Shown piece by piece: positions 19,075-32,522 of a DNA stretch of 64,000 nt. A program made the translations under genes and the position numbers. Within the stretch, counting starts at the first letter, position 1. Each line of letters starts with the position of its first letter. Source of the DNA: Bimastos eiseni (taxonomy: Eukaryota > Annelida > Clitellata > Crassiclitellata > Lumbricidae); contig OY365811.1 of the NCBI GenBank assembly GCA_959347315.1, positions 38,247,346-38,311,345 of the forward strand, written 5' to 3'. The notes under the pieces are model-generated. The model did not search any database. It saw nothing but the letters and a program-made list of their open reading frames with translations, and had not been told where the DNA came from.

Positions 19075-19990
19075 TTAATCCATCATCGATTAATCCTTCT
19101 TCTCCACTTGACTCTATCACGAGAGTCTTCATTTTTACCGTCTTTTATTTAACTTGGCTTTCGAAAAGTTTGTCACGGTTGGTAGGGACCTCTGTTGGAC
19201 ATCTCTCAACTCTTTTTCAGGTAGGGCCTATCTTTCCGTCGACCTACAGAGCCGACATTCTCCACACATTTCAGGCTAGCATGACAATGCAATGTGTCAA
19301 GTTCTTACGGACATAACTGAAAATTTGAGGAAAAAATGAAAAAAATTAAATATCGTTTAACAACTCGAACGAGTCCTCCCTGACGAGCTTCACTTCGGCA
19401 ACTTCATCAATGATATGTAATCAATATAAAAGGAAAATGGAACGATTGCGCCATCTCTCAGATTACCAACATTCAATAAAAAAAGGCCCCGAAAACCCTA
19501 CGTTTTTACTTTAACTTGTTCAATTTTGGAGTCTTCTAGTCCTTTTGTATCGTATCTTATCTCTTCTTCCGTCGTCCGTTGACATCCGCTTTCATAATTC
19601 TTTTAACGCAGCTTTCGTCCTCTTTTCTCGTCACATCATTCACATGGCCATACCATCTCATTCTGGCCTCTCGTACTTTTTCCGTTATAGGCTACATGCC
19701 ACTCCCAGCGTCTTTCTTATGTTTTCGCTTCTTTTCTTATCCCTAAGTGATACTAGTCATTACTAGTTAGAGCATTAACCTCAGCATTTTTATCTCCGTT
19801 CTCTCGAAAACCCTTCTACTTTCTTCGTTATTGTCCATGCCTATGCTCCATAGAACATCGCTGGTCTTATCATTGTTTTGTAAACCTCTGACCTGAGATG
19901 TATGCTTGAACAATAATTTTAGTAGCCTACACGTAGATTCATACTCGGTAAGGCGGCGTCTTTTCAAGAAGTTCAAAGTCCATAGATAAT
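19075..19990 (-). pseudogene. LINE ORF2 C-terminal debris interrupted by another repeat
   Basis: On the minus strand, RVFERTEIKMLR (about 19830-19780) is followed by PITEKVREARMRWYGHV and VKRIMKADVNGRRKK (to about 19555). These are the tEMrMLRwM, REARlRWYGHV and GRRpRGRPK motifs of non-LTR retrotransposon C termini. SRDRVKWRRRI near 19110 resembles the usual last motif. Roughly 400 bp, including the repeat at 19432-19528, separates the two parts where about 100 bp is expected, so an insertion is likely. Several stops make it a pseudogene. Confidence 0.72.
19432..19528 (-). repeat. Dispersed repeat shared with 9318-9412
   Basis: This is the inverted copy of the element at 9318-9412, with matching AACAAGTTAAAGTAAAA and GATGGCGCAATCGTTCCATT blocks. 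It lies within the LINE remnant and is probably nested. Confidence 0.6.
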
Positions 19991-20354
19991 GTCTTGTAAA
20001 TTAGTAAGTTGCTTAGCAGCGGACGACAACAACTCCGTATTTCCTTACTTTGTTTTGTCCTGGCTTTAAGTAAGCAAGTGAACAGCCTGTAAAAGCACTG
20101 CAGAAACATCATAGGTCGGAATCGCCTTTGAGAAGGCCCTCTTGAAAAGGAGCTACACAAATGTTTGATTATGCTCACAAAAGAACCTTTTTTGATACAA
20201 TAATATTGGAAGCTCTAACCCCGGACTGTCTGATTTTAAAATGAGCTTATAAACAGTTGGCAAATCTGCCACAGCATGTCAAGAAAATAAGGAAATTATG
20301 TGGCTGAAAATTCGCTGTGTATCAACAAGCACAGTATTCACAACTTTCAAACTG

Positions 20355-20425
20355 TTAACCCTTTAACGACCAGTGTTATTGATTATGCCTTACACCTTAG
20401 TACATGCTGGTCGTTAAAGGGTTAA
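20355..20425. mobile_element. 71-bp TTAA-flanked hairpin MITE, copy 2, perfect termini
   Basis: TTAACCCTTTAACGACCAG at the left and its exact complement CTGGTCGTTAAAGGGTTAA at the right give 19-bp perfect inverted repeats including the TTAA ends. The length equals copy 1 exactly. It is non-coding. Confidence 0.82.
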
Positions 20426-23400
20426 AGAGCATCGAAATACTTCAGTCCGTACTCGCCTTCATATTAAAAGTCTGTATGAACTTCAAACAGAAAGAAAGAC
20501 TTTTATTTAGACTCTTAGTTCAGTTAAATCAATTCAGTAAACAGAATGGAAGAAAAACCAACACTGTATGAAAACTTAGGGACAAAATGTTTTGACTGCA
20601 GCTAATTTCTTTTCTTACAAGAACTGCAAAAGTAACAGCAACACAGCTTGCAAAAAACTAAAAAACACACAAAACTCCTAAAAAGCAAAACCATTTACAA
20701 TATAATATAACAGTAGTCAGTTAATTACAGACCAATTTCAAGCAATACTGAAAACACAAGAAATTGCAAAACACCTTCACTCGCTCAGTCAAATTCGACA
20801 AAAGGTAGAAAATCCGGTACACAGTCATGTCAGGCCAAACTCCCCAGAAATGGACAGTAACCAAATCTAATCAATAGCCAACTATTTTTTTCATAATAAT
20901 ATTAATATTTTACCAGTACAAATGGTCACTTAAGATTTAAAGAAATTTACTAGTACTGTTTTGGAATTCATAATTCCTTGCAGCCAACAATTTTTCAACC
21001 CATTGCTAAGGTTGCAACAGTTTTGGAGGTAGCGGTCAAAATAATGAAGCCAGGACTTCACTTATTTAATCTTCATAGATAAAGCGGCCAGGACTTCACT
21101 TAAAATCATCATGTTCCACTGAAGAATTCACCCAGCGCTCCATAGTATGCTGCAGAGCACTGGATTGGAGGCATAGCTCAGCCATTTGGATATCTAGCAT
21201 TGGAAAGCAGATGAAAAACTAAACTCACAAATCTCATCAGTAGTGGAACCAAGCCAGTGAAAAGGTGTACAAGTTAGCTTAAGCTGCAAACGGGAGAGAA
21301 AATCTTTACAAACTACTTCAATCTCGCAATATGCGACAGGTTTCGACGGACTGCCGCAACCAACCTTTCCATTCAGTCACCTTTGTGCAAAACACTAGTT
21401 TTCCTGCCAAACCAAATTAACTATGCGGGCAAAAATCGACGAAACAGTAACAGGCATCTGTTTAACGCATACCCACAAAGTCCAGGTTTCCATGTAAACC
21501 TTTAGCAGTCCAGACGCAAACGGGCAACATGGAACAGTACATGAAAAAGAAATAGAATAAGGGCAAAATGTAATCATAGATGAAAACTTATGTAGCACAA
21601 GAGTGCTTGACCAATTAGTAGAGGTAAAGAGAATACCGGCCAAATGTTCTGGAGAAGATACAAGACTGCAGAAGCAGCTTGTGCCGCAGCCAGATAAGCT
21701 CTTACAGTGTCATGGTACACAACAGAATACTTCATAAACTATAGAGAATCAAAATCCATTGAACTGCCTGAAAGTGATAGATGTTTTATCAACAGAGATA
21801 TGCACAGACAAGGACCCCGGCTGTAATAAAACGTTCGATATTTTGACGGTGAGCAATAAAAAAAAAGAATTGAATTGAAAAATTGATACCTTCCAATTCA
21901 AGATGACAGCAATGCAAATGACATCCAGTTAATGAATCCTTACCACTTCTCTTCTATATCACTCAGTACACAAAAGGCAGTCTTAAACCTCAAAATGTAA
22001 ACTTAATTTTATCAAGACAACTCAATTTTCAGCCCAAGTGAAACAAACGCACTTGTAAGAGGGACAAAACTTTTGGTCTGTTGCAAATAACTTCCATTTG
22101 AAACAAGAGACACATGTTTCAGTCTCAAGCACTAAGGCTCTCTTCCTGGTTAGGAAACTTTCAAATACACTGGAAGTGAACGACTGGCTTCATAAAGTTG
22201 TAAAATACTTAGTCGCATTGGAGGCGATGCCCTGGCAGAACTAGGGCAGCAATAAATCTCAAAGCTATTCACAGACATAGATAGACAAAGCTTCCACCAA
22301 GTGTCATCTCCATCATTTTAACCAAAACAGAGCTCACCACTGTCACGATCGATGGCTCCAGCTTTAGACCAATGCTCCCAGATGAATACAAGCAAGGGGA
22401 AATGACCTTGTGAAAACGAGTAAATTAGGCTCCAACCCAAGAATGATCACTACCGTCCGACTGGGCACCTACGTCCACAACTCAAATGGAGACTATGACA
22501 ATTCGACGTTTCTTTCAGATCTTCACACAAACCATATGATATGTAATTATTCATTCATCCACAGCATTTATATAGCACTCGTTCACTCAAGGAACCCAAT
22601 AACATCTCTGAATTATTACACAGCATCTTATGTGAACCTCTCAGAGTCGCTCGGACTGATCTGGAAAGTTGCAACCTAAGAAAGGCTGAAAGATGTTCAA
22701 TACTTGAAAATAAGTAAACCTGTTCAACTGGACATATTTCCAGGCAGTGTCCTCTCATACTCTGCTGCTAACAAAGGGAGTCAAATTATGTACCAGATAA
22801 CAATAAGGTGCCATTATAATGTGGTTGATGAAGTTGAATTAAATTTAATGAAGTAGGTTCTGGTGCACTGGTTATATCCGAATCACCATTAACCGTTTCA
22901 ATTTATAGAGTATACCGGTTGTTACAAGTCTAAACTTGTGTTCCAATGTTAAATAAAACTGCATGTTTAAACCTTTGCGTCTTAATGCTTCCATTAGTTA
23001 CTATAGCAATCAATTTTAGACAATGCTCTTTGAAGAAGTTTCGAAACAAAACAATGAAATGGCAGAGACCTTGCACAAAAGTGGTAAAAATCTAACAAAT
23101 TTCTTCGACTGTCGCAATTTCTTGCAAAAAATTTAAACAGTACAACTTAAAATGCGACTAGTCATCAAACCTTGCATAAAAAGTCAGATTTCTCCACAAA
23201 CAGAGAGAACATTTCAACAGAAGAAAGATTTAATGATACAGAAAAATAAGAGTCACTTGACAGCCTGTTATTATCATATTTCACCCTAATACCACTTGCA
23301 AGCCAAATCCTCTGGCTACATGCGAAATAAGAAAATGAAATCAAACTGAAAGGATTCAATTCTCGTATGTATGTACGTTCAACCGGAGATTTTTTTTATT

Positions 23401-24024
23401 GCAGTCTTAGAAACATAACCGCAACAGCGAGTGGAAAACGTCCATTCCAACAACCTACTAACTACCCTTGCATAAACAGCAGCAGTAAACCATGACAGAA
23501 TCAGCGAGTTTTTCATTCATACAGTCAATCGTTCGTTCCACTAGATGACAGACAGATGAATCATTCACCGTAGATGAATCATTCCTGTAACTCATTCATA
23601 ACTATAAGTGGCATATGAATCACTCCTGTAACTTTGTAACTAATCATTCAAATCGTTCAACAATCTCGGAAACCATGAGAAGACAAAACTAGGATCATCG
23701 CATTGCTCGCGACGCCCTTCTGGTTCCAGCACAGTCTCAGGAAGATGTTCAGTTTCGACTTCAGCTACGAGATCATCGTCGTCTTGCGTCTTAACCTCAT
23801 AAAGAAACAACGTTTACGAACAGGTCGGCTGGGAGCAGACACAATGGAAAAACACACATTAAACTTGAGATGAAAGAAATTACAAATTTATCAACTTAAC
23901 AGAGTTACTTTTTCGTCCGACTTCCAAACGTTCCCCGATCCGAGACCAGCGATCGACGTACAGCAGGGAACCCCTTGACCAGACAGCACCCTTTCGATCA
24001 GAGCAGAACCCGATTTCCCGGGAC
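20426..24024 (-). other. Gene-free stretch, possible long 3' UTR of the FMR1-family gene
   Basis: No exon was recognised on either strand. Unlike most of the window, it lacks microsatellites and mobile elements. It directly follows the FMR1 stop codon on the minus strand. Minus-strand AATAAA candidates are near 23390 and 20505. Long 3' UTRs are usual for this family, so the stretch may be transcribed; this is inference. Confidence 0.35.
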
Positions 24025-27000
24025 CTAACGGGCTCCAGCCGCCGCACGACCGACCGCCGCTCCGCCTGCCGTGCTCGATCGGCCGTCCTTGGCCGCTGCT
24101 GCCACCTTTGGTCGGGGTTCTCTCTGGGACTTGGCCGCCCCGTTCACCTGAATCTCGACTCCTCCCATCTTTACCTCGCTATCACAGACCGGTTTGGTTT
24201 CGTCAGCCTTCCCGGACTCCCCGACCGATGTGCTGGTCGGCACGTCTCTCTCCTTCCCCGGCTCAGAGTTCTTTGAAAGCGGCTGACGACTCCCAGCTTG
24301 AACAGACCCTCGCCCCTCAGATCGGTTTTCTCGGTCGGCACCGCCCGCATTGGGACGTCGGTCGGGGCGCCCCGACCCTCCCCGGTAGTTTGATGGTCGA
24401 CCCCTTTGTCTAACAGTGTTTCGTCCAGGAGACGGTCTTCTGTTGCCCTCGAATGATGAAACGCTCTCTGTTGTTCGACAACAAACAACACACAGCTCAA
24501 GCAACAGGAATCCGAACACAACCCAGATGCAAATGTTCCCAAAATATGATTTGAGCCACGTGCACATAAAATATCTATAGTGCATTTATAAATCTGGTTT
24601 TCAAAAATAATAGCTAAGCAAATCTAATGTACATGTGATAAGAAAATCAACAACCATAGCAACTCTGTACAATAATAGTAGCACTGCAGTCGGAGTAGAA
24701 TAATCCTCCCTCCAAGAATAAATGCGTCGTTTTCTGTGACTATACTCGCTTAGGTCGTTTAAGATTCTAGAACGAGGATTGAATAAAGTTAGTAGAAGAT
24801 GAAGAGCAGAACTGGCAGCACAAGAAAGCGGATGATGATAGGAGGACAAGAAGAAGAAGCAGGATATTGCCTGAGGCGAGGAATGTGAAGAAGAGAACGT
24901 GTGACCTTGATCCTGGCTGGTGACGCTGGCGGTGTCGTTGTGGTCGAGAACGACCTCGTCGTCATCTGCTACCCTCCTTCGCCGGTTTTCGCCGTAAGAT
25001 GTCTCTGAGGAAGCCTGTGCATCTCGAAATGCTAAACATCAAACATTGAAATGGTATGCAGAGAAGCGGAGCGTAGAGCCCGATCTACATGCCCCAGAAC
25101 CAAAACGAGAAGGCGAACAAACAGAGAGCAACAGTGGTGAATAAGGGCGGGGGGGGCATTTAACAATTTGCCCCACTTAGGCCAAGATTCTGTTGCTCCT
25201 CCCAAAATTGAAATTGCACATTGAAATCCACAAATTTTAACAGACATTTTAGTAGAAATAGAAGTCTGCACCACCAGTCTGTTTCGATTAAAAAATGAAA
25301 ATAAATGAAAAGCATTAACTTAGTAAGTGTATTAGTTTAAACTTTAATAACAGTATAATACGATGATCAAACATCTCTTCCATAGTCCACTTGGCTTTCT
25401 ATCATTCACCTTTAACATCAAAAAAACTTTTAATCCAACTTTTCCGCCTCTTCAAATGTGCCGCTCCTAGGCCGGGCCTTGTTGGCCTAGTGGTAAGTAC
25501 GGCGCTGCGGTCTATCTGACCAGTAACGAAGGCATGAACAAGATCATCCATTTCAAGTCATTCAGCTTGCTAGGTCAGGTCCGATTAGTTCAAGCTATTT
25601 GGTCCGCTGGTCAACAGTCAGTCAATTCAATTTATGCAACGTACATCATATTTACAAGTACAGATGTGCCTGAAATTCTGGAGGAACTCACACTGTGGTC
25701 GATATCCGCCAGGGAACCGGCCAGTGCGTCCACCCCGTCCACGGCCACGAAACCGGGGACGACGACCGCCCCCTCCTCGTCCGCGCCCCAAAGAATTTGC
25801 ACCGTAGGAGTCTTCCTCCTCGACAACAGAGTCTGACCAGTCAACTTGTCCCCGATAACCATTGTCACCTGTACGACCAAATTTATATAAAATCATAATC
25901 CAAGAAGTCACATCGAAACCTGATTTATCAGAGGACCACAACATTCACGTCATCTGTCAACTTGTTGGATGGTTACACGTGCGAGTGAGGGCCTGTCATT
26001 GGTGACTTTTTCCAGTTTACTCTTCGTTGTTTTGTAACCATGCGTAATAGTCTGGTAGCAGACGACATTTAAGATCACAGGCTGACACAAAGGAAACAAT
26101 TTCGTGAGATAATTAAAAATGTGCCATTCAAAGACTCCTAAAATTTTACATAATTCTGTGCAACAACAGTGTGTTTGACTTGCTCCACTAGGGTTTTCCT
26201 GCATAAGCATCATGAATCTGAACATTTACATAGCGTCTCTGACTGACATCCTCAATGTAACCAGACTGCACTGAAGCTAAATCATTAAACAACACTAGCA
26301 TCACGTCGCAGAGTATTTATTATTCCCAATATGAAGAAGCAAGAGCAGCCCCCAATCTAGCCACGAGGCAGCGACTTCTTTTTCTCAGCCTCAGCACATA
26401 AACCCGAGTAGGCAGTCATTTTCCTGGACGTCTCATCTTCCCACCGACAGTATATGGCCAGTGTAAACAATATAGCTGCATTGGCTATTTTGGTGAAGAA
26501 ATTTTTGATATGATTGATTGTAAATAAATGAATTAGATGACTAGATTTAATTAATTAGATTTAATTAATACCTGAGTTACTGGTTTGTCGTTCACTTGAC
26601 CACCGATCAAAGGCCCCGCGTCGAGGGCCACGTCCACGAGGGCGGCCTCTTGTTCCCCGCTCCTCAAGGTACGGATCCATGCTAGCCCTGGACCAAACAT
26701 AAAATCAGCATGGTAGTATTATAACATATTTATGTCAATAGATAAGATATAACTATCAATAATCTTGCACAAACATATTAGCACAACTCTTAAAAACAGA
26801 TTATCGGAATACATGGACTAATTAAATTCAGACGTTACCGTTACGTTTGAACTTTGCAACCAACAATGATTTGGTTTGACATTTACTATTCACGAAAAGT
26901 CAGAAAATAACAAGTCAGTAAAATTGGAAGAATATCGGTAACGCATGTTCCAAAGCAAGCAATTAATTCTGTATCTATTAAAGTCAATATTATTGTAAAG

Positions 27001-29298
27001 CATCTTTTAAGAATCTCACAAGAGAGCTCAAAGCAGTCAGTATGAAGTCAGTAAAGCATTAGAATATGTTTGCAAACTTGGCCAAGGTCACTATATATTA
27101 CGAGAATAGAATACATCTGGAATGTGTCCACCTGCAACCATTGGAATAGACAGCAACGAGGTCCATTGTGCCCAAACATAGAATACAGTCTAGATACTAG
27201 ACTTTCAACTGCAGTTATTGCATTAGAATATCTTATTGGACATAGGGCCGCCGCATGTTGGGGCCTAGAACAGTCGCCTCTTGGGACTAGGGCTGCTGCA
27301 TGGCAGTCAAATGCTGATGTGGTCAAAGTGTTAAATCTCCCCCATGGACCCATAAATTCCGCCAACCAACCGATCGCTAACTAATCTCTACCTTCTCTCT
27401 CTTGACTGTGGATAGTAGTTCTGCGGGGGAACCGAGAGGTTTCGCAATTCAGCATCTATCTGTTGCTTCTCCTGGCGAAGTTGTTCCACTTCCTGCAACA
27501 GGCATAGGCAAAGGTAAATGGTAAAAGGCAAATTTAAAAGGCAAAGGTAATATGCAAAGATGGAAGACAAAAGCAAACTGCAACGGTAAACTGCCATGGT
27601 AAAAGGAGAAGATGAGAGGCAAAGGTAAAGATAAAAAGCAAAGGAAAAAGTAAAATGCAATGTTAAAATGCAATGGTTAATGACAAGGGTAAAAGCAATG
27701 GCAAAATACAGCGATAAAAGTCAAAGGTAAACTGCATTGATAAGAGGCAAAGTAAAAGCTATTGATAAGAGGTAAAAGCAAAAGGCAAAGCTTTTTCACA
27801 CAAATCTATAAACTTCACAAAAGAATGAGCCATGCATGTTTCCATAGCAATCCATAACAGTACACCTCGTTAACTTCTCAATCTTAATTTGCAAACTTTG
27901 ACTCTGCAACAACCGTTCGCTATTATCACAGTTGAGCTGAAGCAGCTATATAAACACAAGATTCTTTTTATTTATCACATACGGATATGCATATTGTGCA
28001 TGTACAGTTGTACACATGTTGTATATGTAATACGTATGCATGTATGATGTGGAAGTACAGAAGCATGCGGCTACAAAATTATCTCACTTGAAGTGCCAAT
28101 CGAACTGACGTCTCTATTATGACAATTACGATAATGGAACTTTAAAACTCATGAGCGTAGATTATAATGAATGCATGCATATATTAAGGCATTCATGTAG
28201 CTCCTTTCAACCAACAGCATTTACCTTCAGATGATTCAGCTGATAGTCTAAGAGTAGCTTGGCATCGTTGATGCTCTCCACGGTACCAACAAAAACAAAC
28301 GGCACCAGACGATCCTACAGATCAGACGCACAACACAACTCAAAACACGTGAAACAAATCAAAACACACAACAATAGAACACATGAAAAGCAAATCAAAA
28401 CAGGAAAAACTATGCAATTCCTATTCAGACATGAACAATCAGAATGTATAATTTAAAAAAAATAACCATAGCAAACAAATGGAGAGAGTAACAAACTTGG
28501 CAAAAACAAATTAAAATGGGCATCTAGAGAAAGAATGGACTTAAGTATATGTGTATGCACACATATATGTATATTTGTATGTATCTATGTATGTATGTAT
28601 GCATGTTCGTGTGCATGTGTCTATGTATTGCATGTAATAAAATGCATATGTACTGAATGCATTTACTGAACACATTTCTGTGAGTATATGCACTTATGTG
28701 AATGTGTGTATATATGCATGTACATGTGTTTCATGATGCTCTGTATAGCAGCTTCCATGGAGACCAACGAGAAGGACAACACCTGGAATACCTCGGCTGC
28801 TTCCGCTGCTCCCACGACCTCTTCCCCGTCGACTGCATTAATCTCTCCGCCGTCACCTTCAATCTTCACTCGTACGACACCCGACTTGTCGACGATGTCC
28901 TGTATGTTGTGCCCGTTTTTGCCGATCACCTTGGCTACAAAGTCATGTTCACACCAAATACATGCTTGGGCGAGCACGATTATTGCACGAGCATTGTATG
29001 CGTGAGCACATATACTCATTCTACAGTGCTTGAAAAAATTATTGCATCATCCTGTATAACGAAATATGAGGACAAAATGAGTAGAAACAATGAAAATGTC
29101 TATTTACTTTCTTGTATCGACCAGCAGGCATAATTAGTGAAAATGTGTAAATGACTGATTTTTTGGCTTTCTTGCAAAACACAATTTGGGTGATATTAAT
29201 CAAATATACTGACTTTACAACATGTATTAAATCGATTTTTAGCATTTTGCATGACGATGAAATAATTATTTTCACCACTGTATGTATAAGTCATATAT

Positions 29299-29332
<34 letters not shown>

Positions 29333-32300
29333 AATATTCAAATTCATCACTTTAAGCACCATTCAGAAGTGTCGCACACATGGCGATCTTAATAATCGAA
29401 ACAATGAGATGCTGAGAACAATCAAACAAAAGAGAAACTTATGACTATCCTCTAGAAAGCTCACAGATGCAAGATATTGGATGAATCAAACATCTAAAGC
29501 AGCACGACTAACCTATTAAATTTCTTGGAACAAGAAATGTATCTTCGTCAAACTCCAGCAGTCTTCTCGCCATGCGAACTGCTTCTTCCGTCTGTCGATA
29601 GAACGCAGAATTCAATCCGATCAAGTCGCTGTAATAGAGCTGCTATCATAATGCGCAGGAGTGCAAAGTAGATCAAAAATGTTGCCAAAATTTGTGTTGG
29701 AAAGTCTGATTTAGAGGTTCCACTCAAGATACAGGGTAAGAGTCTTGCTCTACTGAGGTCCCACTAAAGATACATGTAAGGAGGCTTGTTCTAAAGAGAT
29801 TCCACTGAAGAAACCAGTAATGAGTCTGTTCTATAGAGGCTCCATTGAAACTACATGTACAGTCTTGTTCTGCTGAGATTTCACTGAAGATACATGTAAG
29901 GAATATTGTGCTAAAGAGGATCCACTGAAGATGCAAGTAGCACCACAAGCTCAGCACTGTTGGGATTTTAGAGGCACTACAAAATGCTTTTGTAGAGAAT
30001 GAATGAATGAACGAATGCAATTAACATTACTGTCGAGAGTTTCTTGGTTTAAATGCAGCAGATATAGGAGCATCTCGATACCCGCCTCTTCGTGTACAAC
30101 GCTTGTAAGGTACCATAGCAAAAACGAGTGGTACGATCCTCGTGATATCAGATACGCACCTCTCCGTGGATTCTAAATGTACAAGTGACTTCATTGAGAT
30201 CAATGGCACTGATTCCATTCATTCGGCGAGCCAGCATGATGTTGCAGCCGTGAGTTCCAATTGCCAGACCCATCAGATCGTTGCGAATTGAAAATTCATC
30301 ATGAAATGGAGCTCTCGTGTTGAGCTTTGTACTCTATCCGCAACAACAAATCTCCTCAGCAACAAATCTCCTCAGCAACAAATCATCTAAGCAACAAATC
30401 TCCTAAGCAATAAATCTCCTAAGCTACAAATTCCCCAAGCCATGAATATCTTAAGTTACAAATCTCCTATGCTACAAATCTCCTAAGCAACATATTTCCT
30501 GACGAAAAAATTCCTAATATACACATATCTGCCAATCTCGTTGTACAACATCAACATTAAGCTGATAAGTATCGCAGACTTGCGAGTGAATGATAGAATG
30601 AGGGGTTAACAAAGAATTTCACAGAACGTCATAAAAGCCAGCAACAATTTGTAATGCACATATGTAGTGATCTGATTGCTTAATCGATTGATTGATGAAT
30701 TTAATCAGGGAAGCCTCTTTCATATGCTTTGGGATGATCACATACAAATTATGCACACGGCCAATCACATACAAATGACAGATTGATGGAAGAAAACCTC
30801 TAGTTTTCTGGCCACTTCTTCGGTCCTCTGTTTCAGCTGCATTTTCTGACGTAGGTTGCGTAAGTGCATTTCGCTAAGTAGAGATGCCTTCTTTGCAGCC
30901 GACTCACTGGCCGTCTTTAAAACAAAACGTCAACACAACTGACATAATCAGATATGTTGCTAACAGGTCAAAGGGCTGCAGCGGTTTATAAGGTTCCTGC
31001 CTTCAAGCTTTGGGTTTCAGGTTTGAATTTAAAAAAATACAAAGACTTAATAAATTACATAAAACTTCTGCTTATAATATGGCAGCAGAAACCAAAAACT
31101 ATAAAAAACTTTAACCGAAATAATACAAGAAAAACAAATGAGCGACAAATCCACAAATGAAACAACTGATAACTATTAACACTTAAAAGATGAGAGTGCA
31201 CTTGAAGTGACTGGGAGTCAATGTGGATTGTCATTAAGGTTTTAACAACAGAGCGGTAGTTTTTCATGTGGGCTACGACTGCTTGTCATTGTAGAAGTTC
31301 CACAACAGCATAAAATGATATTTAAAATTAGGAAAGAAGAATATGATTTCATTCACTCAAAATGCTATGCAGCTGTAATGGAAAAGTCCAACTGAAAAAA
31401 ACTTGGAACAGTTAGTCGTTCAGCAAGCCAACTGGCATAACTTTCAGTACGAAGGACAATTACTTTCTTACACAATGCCATGGAAAGCATTTTGGAATTG
31501 TAGTCAATATGAAACTAAACCACTGCACAAAAAGTGAGCTATATTAAAAGTACATATAAAGTAAGCACTTGTATCCAGTTTTTACATATTTCCCACTCTG
31601 TCAGCACCTACTATTCTAATTCAGCCAAACAGTGTGGCCAATACTTCATATTCAGCCAAATAGTAATTTATATCAGAATTTTTTTTAATTTGGAACATTT
31701 AGTTGTTCTGCAAGTCAAACTGCATAACTTTCAGTAAGGACAATTATTTTCTTATGTAATGCCAGGGAAAGAAATTTTTTTTTAAAATCAATATGAAACT
31801 AAACAACTGTACGAAAAATGAGTTATATTTAATGTCGTTAGAATCGACAACTGGAAGCAACTGTTAGGACATACCAGGACTTCAAGCGATCGTGTCTCCT
31901 CGTTGAACTGGACTGCAAAGGCACCCGACGCCTTCTTGAACTCCCTGTGATTAGACTCGTCTTGACATCTGCCACAAAAGTGCGACTAAATGAGCAGTAT
32001 AAGACGGTGCACAAGTTCACGAAGCTTCAATTTGTGAAGAGACAAACATACTCTCTTCAATTCCACCGATATTTTAATGCCTTTCTTGACTGGTACTTGC
32101 TCACGAATACCAAATAGCCCTACGTGCAGCAAGCCATATGCACTTAAAAGGTGCTATATCATTTGCCTAAATGTTTTGAGAAGACGGATTGGCTAGGCAT
32201 GCGTGCAATGCAGCAAATTTACAAAATGAGGCTCTCACTATTGAAGTCAGCTTTCAAAATGCAACACTGAACACAACATTTTCATATGAGAAGAGTACTG

Positions 32301-32474
32301 ATTGAGTAGCAGAGTAAAGAACTGGCAAGGATAAAAAAAAGGATGACCTTGTCATCTAATCTTACTTATGATGATCATCCATAGCCCCATCATCAGAATT
32401 CTGCATAAAAAGCCGTTTTGTTGAATTCATTGACATTTCTGTAGATTATGTCACTCTATCATCAAATTTGACAA

Positions 32475-32522
<48 letters not shown>

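Larger units (their letters stand above)
18286..20354. other. Region with no live gene, LINE debris
   Basis: Downstream of the Ig stop codon. The first few hundred bases may be its 3' UTR, but no clear AATAAA was spotted soon after the stop. The main content is the LINE fragment listed next. Confidence 0.5.

Noticed and set aside
24108..24413. 101-codon plus-strand frame
   Set aside because: Antisense shadow of the GC-rich FMR1-family terminal exon.
25534..25898. Plus-strand frames opposite the RGG exon
   Set aside because: Shadow of the minus-strand FMR1-family exon; composition follows Arg/Gly codons.
27048..27384. Opposing frames of about 105 codons on both strands
   Set aside because: Intronic, with no family similarity I recognise, and not phase-compatible with neighbouring exons.
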